A stretch of 16,872 nucleotides of DNA from Baffinella frigidus. Taxonomy: Eukaryota > Cryptophyceae > Cryptomonadales > Baffinellaceae. Positions 1 to 12,093 of the stretch are shown here, piece after piece. Where the stretch lies: assembly GCA_026770585.1 (NCBI GenBank), contig MU646817.1, positions 52,609 to 69,480 of the forward strand, given 5' to 3'. The first letter of the stretch is position 1. Every line of letters begins with the position of its first letter. The translations under genes were made by a program, and so were the position numbers. The notes under the pieces are model-generated. The model ran no database searches, was not told the DNA's origin, and was given only the letters and a program-made list of their open reading frames with translations.

Positions 1-96
1 CTTGCGTTTAGTGTCTAGTGTCTTGCGTTTAGTGTCTAGTGTCTTGCGTTTAGTGTCTAGTGTCTTGCGTTTAGTGTCTAGTGTCTTGCGTTTAGA
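1..96. repeat. 21-bp tandem repeat
   Basis: About four and a half perfect copies of CTTGCGTTTAGTGTCTAGTGT at the window edge, grading into looser AGTGTT- and TTTAGGG-like sequence up to about 200. The array probably continues to the left of the window. Confidence 0.97.
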
Positions 97-199
97 GTGT
101 AGTGTTAAGTGTTGAGTGTTTACTATCTAGGGTTAAGGCCATCTGCAGGTTCAGGGTTCAGGGTTTAGGGGTCAGGATTCAGGGTTTAGGGTTTAGAAT

Positions 200-266
200 T
201 CAGGGTCTAGCGTTTAGGTCGTTTCCCTCGTCGTTCTCGTCCACCGCTGACTTCCGCTTTTGGAAC
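200..266 (-). CDS. Kinesin exon 23 (terminal exon and stop, residues 502-523)
   Basis: Acceptor CCCAG, then [16 protein letters not shown], after which the frame enters repeat-like sequence (LNARP) and stops at TGA (200-202). The charged KRK...DENDE stretch is not repeat-derived. No later GT donor is available before the stop. Confidence 0.5.
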
Positions 267-3200
267 CTGGGTTTAGTTTTCGGGTTCCAGGCTTAGTGGT
301 TAGGGCTTAGAGGCCAGGATTCAGGAGGGTTCGGGCTATTTGCAGGTGTGGGTTCAGGGTTAAGGGTTGAAGTTTAGGGGTTGGTTTCGGTTAGGGTTAG
401 GTTCAGGGTTTCGGGGTTTAGGGTTTCGGTTCAGGGTTTTAGGGTTTCGGACTAGAGTTTCGGTTCGGGGTTCAGGGTTCAGTGACACCCAGGCGGCGAG
501 GGGGCGGCGACGAGCACTGCTCCATACACCCCCAGTACAGACACCCGGGGGGGTAGGGGACGTGACACGCGATGCGAGGTTGGGGGGTACTTGAATGTGA
601 AGTCCGGCGCGACGCGCGCGCGGTCCTTGGATATGGAGTTGAGGTCCACGATCATAGACTCGTACCTGCCGGGGAGTTGAGTAATCCGGTTCAGTCAACT
701 ATGGCAAGAGTTGAGTAAAACTGGCCAGTTAACGTGTGGGGCCACCACTCGAGGCTAGAAATGGGACCATTTTAAATGTGGGGTTGTCAAATTCAGTAGA
801 GCTATTCCGGTAGAACTTGTCGCGTTTTCGACTTCGAGATTTCAAAATTTCAGACTTCAAAAAGGTTTTAAAGGGCATAAAACGCTTTAAAACACACCGT
901 TTCAAATCTCATGGTACAAATGAAGTCTTGAAGTCTCGAAGTCGCGAAATAGAAAACGCGACAAGTCCTACCGGAATAGCTCTACCTGTCACGGGCAGGT
1001 TTGGTCACGTTGCTGGGGGAATTCCCCCAGCAACGTGACCAAACGCCCCTATTTGTGTGAAAATTACTACACATTTTTTTTTCACTTGCAAAAGAATCCC
1101 AGTCTTAAAATGGTCACACTTCTAGCCTCGAGTGGCAGTTGAGTAACCCGGTTCAGTTAACATCCAGAAAGACGCAAGAGAGGGCTCAGGGTTCAGGGTT
1201 CAGGGTTCAGGGGTTCAGGGTTTCAGGATTTAGGGTTTCAGGGTTTCAGGGTTTCAGGGTTTAAGCCAGTGCACCATCTCTGTTTAGGGTGGGGTTTTGG
1301 GTTTTGGGTTTTGGGTTTTGGGTTTTGGGTTTTGGGTTTTGGGTTTTGGGTTTTGGGTTTTGGGTTTTGGGTTTTGGTTTTTGGGTTTTGGGGTTAGGTA
1401 CCGCTCGATCTTTTGATGGAGGATAGTCTTCATCTCCTGGAGTTTAGGGTTTAGGGTTTAGGATTTAGGGTTTAGGGTTTAGGGTTTGGGGTTGAGGGCT
1501 TAGGGATTAGGGTTTAGGTTTTGGGGTGTGGGGTTTAGGGTTTAGGGTTTAGGGTTTAGGGGTTTAGGGTTTAGGGTTTAGAGCGTAGGGTTTAGGATTT
1601 AGGGTTTGGCGTTTAGGGTTTAGGGTGGAGGGTTTCCTGGAGGTCAGCCTTCTCGTGCTCCAGCCCCACCTTTTGCTGCGTGTACAGGACCTGGTTCGAG
1701 ACATACGGGTTTAGGGTTTGAGGTTTAGGATTTAGGGTTAAGGATTTAGGGCTCAGGGTTTAGGGTGAATCGAGATATCTTTTGCTGGGTGTGTAGGACC
1801 AAACACGGTGTTTGGGGTGTGGTGATGGGTTGTGGGGAATAGGGTTGAGGGTTGAGGGTTTAGTGTGAATCGAGACATACGGGATTTGCTGCGTGTACAG
1901 CACCTGGTGTTTGGGGTTCAGGGTTTAGGGTGCGTCGAGAGATAAGGGCCGGGGTGTAGGCTTTAGGATGAATCGGCCCATGCCGGTTCAGGGTTTAGGG
2001 TTTAGAGGTTAGGGTTTCGGGTTTATGATGCATCGAGACACACGGGTACGGTTTTTGACCTCGAGCTGTTCCTTCTCGCGGCGGGAGGTTCTACGTTAGG
2101 GTTTCGGGTTTCGGTTTAGGGTTTTAGGGGTTGGGCGAGCTAGGGTTGCCACACGGAGGACTACGAACCTTTCATCAAAAGTCAACTTGTGTTAAGAAAA
2201 TTAACTTTAATATTTTTTTCAATGCAAATTGGTCACGTAACACCCTGGAATCCAGGCCCGATGAAACCCTCGAATCCCACCGTGTGGTAAGGTTTCGGGT
2301 TTAGGGGTCATGACCTCGAGCTGCTCTTTTTCACTTCTGAGGTTCTCGATCTCGTCGCGATACTTCTTGAGGAGGGGGAGGTCGTCACTCGGCACCTGCG
2401 GTGTGGTGGTTGGTGGTTGGTGTTTGGTGTTTGGTGTTTGGTGTTTGGTGTTTGGTGTTTGGTGTTTGGGGTTTATTTCGGGCTTCGGGTTTCAGGTTTA
2501 GGCTTGGATTAGGGTTTCGGGTTTTTCGGGTTTCGGGTTTCGGGTTTCGGGTTTATGGTTTATGGTTTATGGTTTATGGTTGAGGGTTTGGGCACCGAGT
2601 TGGAGACGTTGATGTCGTTGAGGATCGGCTTGTTCTTCATCCGCTTCGCCCTGTTTCAAGGTTTGGGGTTTGGGGCTTTCTGTGAGTTGTTTATCGTTTA
2701 TTTTGTATTTTTGGTTGTGTATTATTTACTGTTCAAGAATAAGTTCAGGGTTTAGGGTTTCCTAGGGTAGTTAGGGTGTAGGGTAAGGGTGCAGGATGTC
2801 GTTGAGGATCGGCTTGTTCTTCATCCTCTTCGCCCTGGGGTAGGCTTTGTGGTTTAGGGTTTAGGGTTTAGGGTTTAGGGTTTAGGGTTTAGGGTTTAGG
2901 GTTTAGGGTTTAGGGTTTAGGGTTAGGTCAGTGGTTAGGGGTTACCAGGGCAATTAGGGAGTAGGGTTCGGGTACCAGGGTAATTAGGGTGTGGTGTTGG
3001 GGTGTAGGGCGAAGGATGTAGGGTGTAGTAGGGTGTAGGTTGCAGGGTGTAGGGTGTAGGGGGGTTTGTCACCGTGCGGCAAACTTGAGGGTGTTCATGG
3101 TCTCGGCAAGGTGGTGCTGCGCCGGCGTGATCGTGCAGATGATCGCCTGCGGTGGGGGGGGGGGGGTAAGTGACCCGGGAAAACTCAACATGAGAGAGAG

Positions 3201-6200
3201 AGAGGGAGAGAGAGAGAGAGAGGGCAAGGGGTTAACCCCTGAGGGGGTAGGGGATAGGGTGTGGGGTGTAGGGTTCAAGAAAGGAGGGAGAATAGACCGA
3301 GGAGAGTTATTCGGGCGATAACTCTAATTTCTCCCAAAAAACATACTCTGATCTCTAATATGCCCCCCCCCCCCCAATCATCCCAAGGCGATAGGCGGAG
3401 GGGTGGCGGGAATGGACCGTGGAAGAGTTGGCACCGAGGGCAGGTTCGAGGGTCGTTGTTTTCGAATGAGTATTCAGGGTTTACCGATGCAAGCATCAGA
3501 CAAAGCTTCAGGGCTCAGGGTTCAGGGTGTAGGAATAGACCGTGGAAGAGTTGCCGCCGAGTGCAGGTTCGAGGATGCGCGTGAGTTTGCTGTCGCGGTA
3601 TGGGATGTGCCCTTTCCTAACCCCCAAACCCCGACCCCTGAAGCTCGCTGCCTGACGCGCACAGGAGGAACCCCTACACACTGATCCCTTACTCCTCGAC
3701 CCCTTCCTCCGTCAGGCAGCACGCGTCAGGGGTCAGGGTTCAGGATTGAGGGGTCAGGAAAGGAGAAATGGACCGTGGAGGAGTTGCCGCCGAGCGCCGG
3801 CTCGAGGATGCGCGTGAGTTTGCTGTCGCGGTATGGGATGTGCCCCGAGGCCGTGATCAGCCTTTGAATCACCTGGTGCAGGGATTAGGGGTTAGGGGTT
3901 AGGGGTTAGGGGTTAGGGGTTCGGCTATAAACGCATTTTCTCTCGTTGAGGGTTTAGGGTGTAGGGTTTAGGGTGTAGGGATTAGGGATGAGGGATTGGG
4001 GTTCATGGGTTAGGGTATAGTGGTTAGGTTCTGGGGTTCTGGGGTTCAGGTTAAGGGGCCAGGGTTTACCGTTGCAAGCGTCCGAAGAGACGTTAGGGTT
4101 CAGGGCTCAGGGTGGAAACACTCGACGGCAAGTCACCGTTGCCAACGTAACGGGATGTTACCGTTGCAAACACAACGGAAAATTACCATTAGGTGCGTGA
4201 GGAGGGACGTGTTGATGTACGAGCCCTCCGCGCGCCGCTCAACTTAACGGTAACTTTATGTTAACTTAACGTAAGTTGCAACATAAAGTTACCGTTACAA
4301 CGGAAAGTTACCGTTGCAACGGTAACTTTGAACTGTAGAAAGCTACCGTTGCGAGCGTGCCGAGGGATTTTTTGATGTACGATCCCTTCCCGCCCCCCCC
4401 CAACTTCGCCTCGCTCTCCGACTATTCTCAAGTTGACTCTCTGGGTTTATGGTACAAAGCCGTCAACTTTGGAGCGAAAAGGCGGTTGTTACCGTTGCGA
4501 GCGTGAGGAGGGACTTGTTGATGTACGAGCCCTCTGCGCGCCGCTGCCCATCCCCCCCAGACTTGGCTGCACTCTCCGACCCCGCAAGATCCACCTGGAG
4601 GGTTAAGGTCCATGTCAACTTTAGGGTTTAGGGTGTAGGCTGTCCACTTCAAAAACGAAGGGTTCGTGGAACTGGATTAGGCTTCAGGGTTCAGGGTAAA
4701 AAATGAAGGGTTCGTGAAACTGATTTAGGTGTGTTCCAGGTTGCCCCCCTTGACTTGGCTGCGCTCTCTGACCCCGCGAGATCAACCTAGCGCCGTGCGC
4801 AGATAAGTTAGCCGCGTACTAATAGAAATGGGTTGAAGTTGACGTTTTTGTACCAGGACCGCCCACTTGTGATAACATTTCAAACTGAATTAGATACACG
4901 ACGCTCTTCCGATCGCCCACCCCCCCCAGACTTGGCTGCACTCTCCGACCCCGCAAGGTCCACCTGGAGGGTTAAGGTCGATGTCAACTTTAGGGTTTAT
5001 GGTGTAGGCTGTCCACTTCGAAAACGAAGGGTTCGTGGAACTGGATTAGGCTTCAGGGTTCAGGGTAAAACATGAAGGGTTCGTGAAACTGATTTAGGCG
5101 TGTTCCCGGTTGCCCCCCCTGACGTTGCTGCGCTCTCTGACCCCGCGAGATCAACCTAGCGCCGTGCGCAGATAAGTTAGCCGCGTACTAATAGAAATGG
5201 GTTGAAGTTGACGTTTTTGTACCAGGACCGCCCACTTGTGATAACATTTCAAACTGGATTAGAAGCCCTCCGCGCGCCGCTGCCCCCCCCCCCACCTGAC
5301 TTGGCTGCACTCTCCGACCCCGCAAGGTCCACCTGGAGGGTTAAGGTCGATGTCAACTTTAGGGTTTAGGGTGTAGGTTGTCCACTTCGAAAATGAAGGG
5401 TTTGGGGGTCTGGATTAGGCGCGTTCCCGGCTGCCCCCCCCTGACTTGGCTGCGCTCTCTGACCCCGCGGGATCCGCCTAGTTTTGGGGTTTGGGTTCAG
5501 CGTCAAAAATGAAGGGTTCGTGAAATTGGATGCCCGTGTGAGACGAGGTTGTCCCACCATCTGGGTTTTGGGTTTTAGGTTTGGGTTTTGGGTTTTGGGT
5601 TTTGGGGTTTAGTGGGACGGTGTGTGTCTCAGGGTTTAGGGTTTCGGGTTTAGGGAGAAACCAGGTTGAGCGATGAGACGCGGTACTCTGGCGAGAGGCC
5701 TTCCTCGACCTGGTTTCGGGTTGTTGGTTTAGGGTTTCGGGTTTAGGGCTCAGGGCTTGGGGTTTAGAGTTTAGGATTTGTGGTTTAGGGTTGAGGGTTG
5801 AGGGTTTGAGGCCGACCAGCTTCTTCTTGGACTCGATTGTGAGGCGCAAAATCGTGTGTGACCTGCGTCAGGGTTTGGGGGTTAGGGTTCATGGTTTGTG
5901 GGGGTTGGGGGTTGGGGTTTGGGGTGTGGGGTGTGGGGTATGTGGTTTGGGGTTTAGGTTTTGTGGTTTGGGGAGGGATTGAGGGTTTAGACTTGAAGCT
6001 TGAGGGTTTAGCGGTGAAGCTTAGACGTTTGGGGTTTAGAGTTGAAGGTTGGGGATTACGATTGAGGGTTTAAGGTGTAGGGTTTAGGGTTTAGGGTTCA
6101 GCGTTGAAGGTTGAGGGTTTAGAATGTAGTGTTAACGGTGGTGTGTTTAGGGGTTAGCGTCGGGGATTGGGGTTCTGGTTTCTGGTTTCTGGTTTCTAGG

Positions 6201-9200
6201 TTCTGGGATCTGGGTTCTGGTTTATGGGTTCTGGTTTCTGGTTTCTGGTTTCTGGGTTCTGGGTTCTGGGTTCTGGGTTCTGGGTTCTGGGTTCTGGGTT
6301 CTGGGTTCTGGGAGTACCGCGAAGACTTCTCGTTCATGTCCGTGGATCCCACCGACCGGTGCGCCTCACCTGCATGAGGGTTTGGTGTTGAGGGTTTTGG
6401 GGTTTGGGTTTGGGGTTTGGGGTGTGGGGTTTGGTGTTAAGGGTTTGGAGTGTGGGGTTCGGGGTTTGGGGTTCGGGGTTTGTGGTTTGTGGTTTGTGGT
6501 TTGTGGTTTGTGGTTTGTGGTTTAGGATTTTAGGGTTTAGGGTTTAGGGGTTCATGGCGCAGGGTTTACCCATGGCGACGGTGGCGAGGACTTCCTTTTC
6601 AGACGTGACCACCTTCTCGGTCACGCCCACAATCTTTACCACGGAATTCGCCTGCGGTTTCAAGGGGAATGAATTATTAGTTCGCGATTGCAGGTAAGAT
6701 TCCGGGGGTGATTTATTAGTTCGCGATTTCAGGTAGGGAGTTCGCACCCCGGCCTCGGGTTTGGGGATACGGGATCCAGGTTTGGGGTTTGGGGTTTGGG
6801 GTTTGGGGTTTGGGGTTTGGGGTTTGTACCCCGGCCTCAGAGGAGCGGATCTGGAGGCCTGTCTTCGTCGGATCGAGGAGGTCAATCACCACCTGGTTGA
6901 AAGTTTGGGGTTTGGGGTTTGGGATTTATGGTTGGGTGTTTGGGGTGTGGGGTGCGGGGTGTGGGGTTTGGGGTGCGGGGTTGTTTTATCATCTGCCGCG
7001 TGTCTCCCAAATGCAACCTTATTGCCTGGTGAGGTCGCTGGACGTCGAGAAGGGGTCAAACTATTGACACAGTCGACATTTGAGTAGCAGTCACGTCCAC
7101 TTTTGGCGTTGTCTTGTTCGTGGCCAACAAATGCACCTGGAGCGAAATCCGCCAAATTGGACCTCCTTCTTCCCTCTGAGCCTTTTCGGGCGCTCAGTGG
7201 AGTTGCTAAGTTCATCGCGCCATCTAGAGCGCGATGCTGATTAGTTGAAACCTATTTTGGTCCGAAAACTTCCGAACTCTTTTAGTCAACTCGTATGAAA
7301 TTTACTACAGCGAAGTTTATGCTGTGGTAAATTTCAGGTGAGTTGACTAAAAGAGTTTAGAAATTTGGAAGTTTTTCGACCCCAAAAAGGTGTCAACTGA
7401 TCAGCAACGCCCTCTTACAGATTCTATTTCGCAAAGCGTCCATCAAAAAGACTCTCGGTACAAATCCTGTCATTTTAACCCGCTCAAAATACGAAGTGGC
7501 TCCAATGCCCCATCTCATCCAAAAAATCTATCTCAGCTCAAATCTGAGACATGATCTATTAAGTGGACATGTTAGAGTGGACCTCGTTGTAGATCTCGAT
7601 GTAGGAGAGGCGAAAAAAGAACTCGCGGTCCGGCAGCCGCTGCACGTGCGAAAACACCTCCTGTTTCCCCGGGTGTATTTAGGGTTAGTTCCTCCTGTTT
7701 CCCCGGTTGTATTTGGGGTAAGACCCCTGAGGGGTAATGAGCGCTGCACGTGCAAAACACTTCCAGTTTCCACGGTCGCATACGGGGTAATTAGCGCTGC
7801 ACGTGCAAAAAAACTCCAGTTTTCCCGGTTGTATTTAGGGTATGTTTAGCCCTATTTTTCACCGGTTGCATTCGGGGTAATCAATCAATCAAGCTTGGGA
7901 CGTTTATCATTGTGATGAAGAAGGTACTTCGGAGGGAAGGGTTACGGTTCAGGGTTCCGGGTTTCGGCGAACCTGAGACGCAAGCGTAAACACGGCCGGG
8001 TGCGAGCGCGTGCACCCGATGGCATCGTGTGCGTCTCCCTCTATCCTCCCAACGGAAGGCGCATTTCCGTAGCAACAACAGTATGCCCCTACAGACTGCC
8101 TACCGTAGGGTCCTATCTGTCGGTTTCCACCTATGGGACATTCACGAAACCCCGGTGTAGTCCGCTGTGTGGTTACCACTGGTTAGGGTTAAGGGCAAAC
8201 CTGGGAGGCAAGAGTAAAGACGCCGGGGTGCGAGCGCGTGCCGGTCATGGTGTGCGTCTTCCCGCTCGACGTCTGCCCGTAGGCGAAGATGCACCCGTTG
8301 TATCCCTCCACAGTCGAAACCACAATGTCCGAGAGCACTGCACACGCGGTAAGTTGTTAGAGTCCGGTAAAGTCAACTTTCTCTCGATTGGCTTCGTGTG
8401 GCGCGCTGACAACTTTGAACAGCGTCAACTTTCACTAACGTACCCCTGACCCCTCCACCGTCGATACCACACTATCCGAGAGCACTGGTTTGGGTTTTGG
8501 GGTTAAGTTGACAAATTTTCCTGGTGCAAACTCTGCGTCGTGTGGGCACCGTCCTGGTTCAAACTCTGTCAGGTTCAGTCAAGGCGAAGGCGCGCCCGTT
8601 GTACCCCACCACTGTCGAGACCACAATGTCCGAGAACACTGTGCACGGGGGTTTACGGGTGTGGGTTGAGTGTTTGGGGATTGGAGATTGGAGATTGGGG
8701 GTTTAGGTTTAGGTTTTAGGGCCTGGTACGAAACCATTATACCATATCCTGGTACAAAACTATTGTGCCCGGCATTGTCCAGGTACAAACCCTGCGTGGT
8801 GAGGTTACCGCCCTGGTACAAACTCTGCCCGGTTTTACAGGTACAAATTGGCGACTACAGTTATATTTATATATATCTATATATTTATATCTATATCTAT
8901 ATTATAGAAATTGATCCGTCTCGAGTGGGCCGCACCGACGCTTGGATACCCTTCAACCCCAAACCCTCAACGCTCAATCCTAAGCCCTAAACCCTAAACG
9001 CGTGAACGCGCACCTTGTTTGTAGAGCTGGTCGGTTGTCACCTACCGTAGTCAGTACCGCAGCTACCCTGATTTCAGGCTCAGCTACCCTGATTTCAGTC
9101 GGCCACCCTATGAGCTTGGGCAAACGCACCTTGTCTGTAGATCTAGTCGTGTCTGTAGATCTAGTCGGTTGACGCCTACCGTGGCCAATACCGAACCCCC

Positions 9201-12057
9201 TGATTTCAGTCGGTTACCCTATGAGCTTGGACACACGCACCTTGTTTGTAGATCTGGTCGGTTATCACTTCAACCCCCAAGGGCTGTTTTGCCAACGTCG
9301 CTTTATTTCCGCGGCCTACCTTATCTGCACACCGCGCGGGGTTGGGGTGTACACCCCAACCCCTACATCCCAAGCCCTAAACCCTAAACGTGTGCATCTT
9401 GTTTGTAGATCTGGTCGGTTGTCACCTACCGTAGTCAGTACCGTAGGCTCGGCTACCCTGATTTCAGTCCGTTACCCTACGAGCTTGGACAAACACACCT
9501 TGTCTGTAGATCTAGTGGGTTGCCGCCTACCGCAGTCAATATCGTAGGTATCCTGATTTCAGTCGGCTACCCTACGAGCTTGGACAAACGCACCTTGTTT
9601 GTAGATCTGGTCGGTTGTCGTGATCGGCGGGAAAACGTTGTCGAATCTGTCAGGTCCGGGTTAAGGGTTTAAGGTTTAGGGTTTAGGGTTTAGGGTTTAG
9701 GGTTTATGGTGTAGTAGGGTTTAGGGTTCAGGGTTTAGGGCGCCTTCCCACCCTTGAACCTGTCAGGTTCGGGAGACTGCGATCAGGACATAGGGTTCAG
9801 GGCTCAGGGTTCAGGGGGGGGACTTGACGGGCATAGGGTTCAGGGTTCTGGGTTTAGGGGAGAGGCGTGCAGGACTTAAGGTTCCGGGTTCCGTGTTCCG
9901 TGTTCCGAGTTTCTGGATTCGGATTTAGGGTTCCGGGGAGAGACGTGAAGGACTTCTAGTGTTCGCTCTTGAATGAGCTACCACGCCAGAAGGATCGAAA
10001 AATTCACTCTTGACATCTTTCAAGGGAAACCCCTTGAATTCTCAAGTCAACGCCGACAGATCTGTCGTGGATAAGGCGTCGATTTCCCTCGATCATTCTG
10101 GCGTGGTACGCGTGAAGGGCAGGTTTCAGGCTTGGGGGAAGAGACGACATGGTTCAGGTTTCAAGGGATAGGGTTCACGGTTCAGGGTTCAGGAGGTTGG
10201 GGGAGAGACGTGAATGACATGGGGCCCACGGTTCAGGGTTCAGGGTTCAGGGTCCAGGGTTTAGGAGAAAGACATGAGGGGACACAGGGTTCAAGGTGCA
10301 GGGTGGAGGGTGGAAGGGAGTTCAGAGTTCAGTGTTCAGGGTGTAGGGTGTAGGGTGTAGGGTGTGGGGACGAGACGTGAAAGACTTCTTGTCCTCTCCC
10401 TCGAATGAGCTACGCGTGAATAACATAGGGTTCCGGGTTCCGGGTTTCCAAAGTCACGGCATTTCCACGTGACGAACATCGGGTTTAGGGTTCGGGGGAG
10501 AGCCGTGAAGGACACGTGGTTCAGGACACAGGGTCCAGGATACAGGGTGCAGGGTGTCGGGTGCAGGGTGGAAGGGAGAGACGTGAAAGACTTCTTGTCC
10601 TCGCCTTCGAAGGAATTTTGCGTGGAGGGCGCGATCGACCGCTGGTCGTACCTGGAGTTGTGAGTTTCGGGTTCAGAGAGTGGGTTTAATGTTGAATATT
10701 CAATTTGGCGCGGAAAAGAGCCTGGGGGAAGCAAATTGGTGAGCCCGGAAAGACTGAGGCATACCGCCAGCAACCCGTATCAGCTTTTACCGGACCCTTG
10801 CAAGAACCTGGAAACGAAATTCTTTGATTTATTCGTGTGACCCTACGGTAGGAGGCCCTAGGGACCTGGGAATTGCCGGCGGGGAGATTCAAGGAGATAT
10901 CCTTGGTTTGGCTGAAAAATACCACAGTACCCGACCCGGTTATAAGCTGCTACGGGTTGCTGGCGATAAATAGGGGACACGCACCGCCAGGAGAGCTGAT
11001 GGTTCGCTGTGTCGCCCCCGCGGCGCCTGGTTTTGGGTTTCGGGTTTAGGGTTTAGGGTTTAGGGTTAAGGGTTTAGGGTTTGGGGTTTAGGGTTGAGGG
11101 TTTGGGGTTTAGGGTTTAGGGTTTATGGTTTAGGGTTTAGGGTTTGGGGTTTGGGGTTTAGGGTTTAGGGTGGAGGGTTTAAGGTTTAGGATGGAGGGTT
11201 TAGGGTTTAGGGTTTAGGGTTTAGGGGCTAGGGTTTAGGGTTTAGGGTTTAGGGTTCAGGGTTTAGGGTTTAGGGCTGACCTCTCCCCCCCCTGCACCTC
11301 CAGCTGCCGCACGCGTTGTAAAATACCAGGATTTGTACCGGAAATCCTTTAAATGGACGCGCTGCGAATTAGAATATCCATGACGTGGCCAGGGGTTCTC
11401 AAAAGACCCACGCCAGGTCCTAGGCAGGTCCTAGGGCCCTACGGTAGGGCGTATAAGCCTACTGGGCACTCAAGGGATAGGGTTGAAGGTTTGGGGTTCA
11501 GGGGTGACCTCTCCCCCCCCTGCACCTCCAGCGGGCGCACGCGGATGCAGACCTGCCGGACGCGATTGGGGACGCGTCAGTACAACACGCAGGACACGTT
11601 GGTAGACTTACCGGGCACGACCCAGGACGCGTCAGTACACCGGGAGGACACCACTCGGGACGCGTCAGTACAATTACCGGACAAGACTCATGACACATAT
11701 CCCTACAACCTAACTTGCGTATGCGTTGCCAGAAAATGTTGAAAATAAATGATCCCCTGGATTAAGTGACCTTGTCTCGTTTCGGCGTTCTCCTCTCCAT
11801 CGAGCCACGCACCGAACCCTAGTTCCCAGCTCTGCCTCACTCGAATTGACCGACTATTCTCTAGTTGACATCCCATTCTCGCGGTACCAATCCGTCAACT
11901 TTGGTATGAAACAGAGCCCCGTCTCACCAAATTGGTGCGACCAAATCAGACCGTCGTGCAAGCGCGATCCACCGACCCCGCCTAGACTAAACCCGAAACA
12001 AATGGGTTTCGGCATACCAAGATTTGACAGAGACCTATGCTGATACCAACAGTGGAC

Positions 12058-12093
<36 letters not shown>

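Larger units (their letters stand above)
745..1135. mobile_element. MITE-like element with 31-bp inverted ends, hosting a nested element
   Basis: Ends 745-775 and 1105-1135 are inverted copies beginning CCACTCGAGGCTAGAA, differing at two positions. The body contains the nested element at 799-982 and the palindrome at 999-1044. No transposase is encoded. It lies in the intron between exons 21 and 22. Confidence 0.8.

Noticed and set aside
1-96. CRISPR-like array
   Set aside because: The 21-bp units are directly tandem without spacers, in a eukaryotic context.
1261-1279. Alternative kinesin end: CAG acceptor then DGALA and TAA
   Set aside because: Phase fits exon 21, so it is possible, but exons 22 and 23 also fit in phase and show coding-like composition outside repeats. 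Kept as the second choice.
2848-2926. Chromosome end (telomere)
   Set aside because: The TTTAGGG run is short, internal to an intron, and flanked by exons on both sides.
5478-5849. Long minus-strand frame rich in [11 protein letters not shown]
   Set aside because: It is a translation of TTTAGGG-type repeats that crosses the real exons 13 and 14 in or out of frame. Only the short spliced segments match kinesin.
6119-6377. Open frames on both strands over the GGGTTCT array
   Set aside because: A 7-bp repeat without stops is open in several frames by composition alone. Only the exon 12 part is real.
8000-8449. 149-codon plus-strand frame
   Set aside because: Antisense to exon 8, which encodes the kinesin P-loop on the minus strand.
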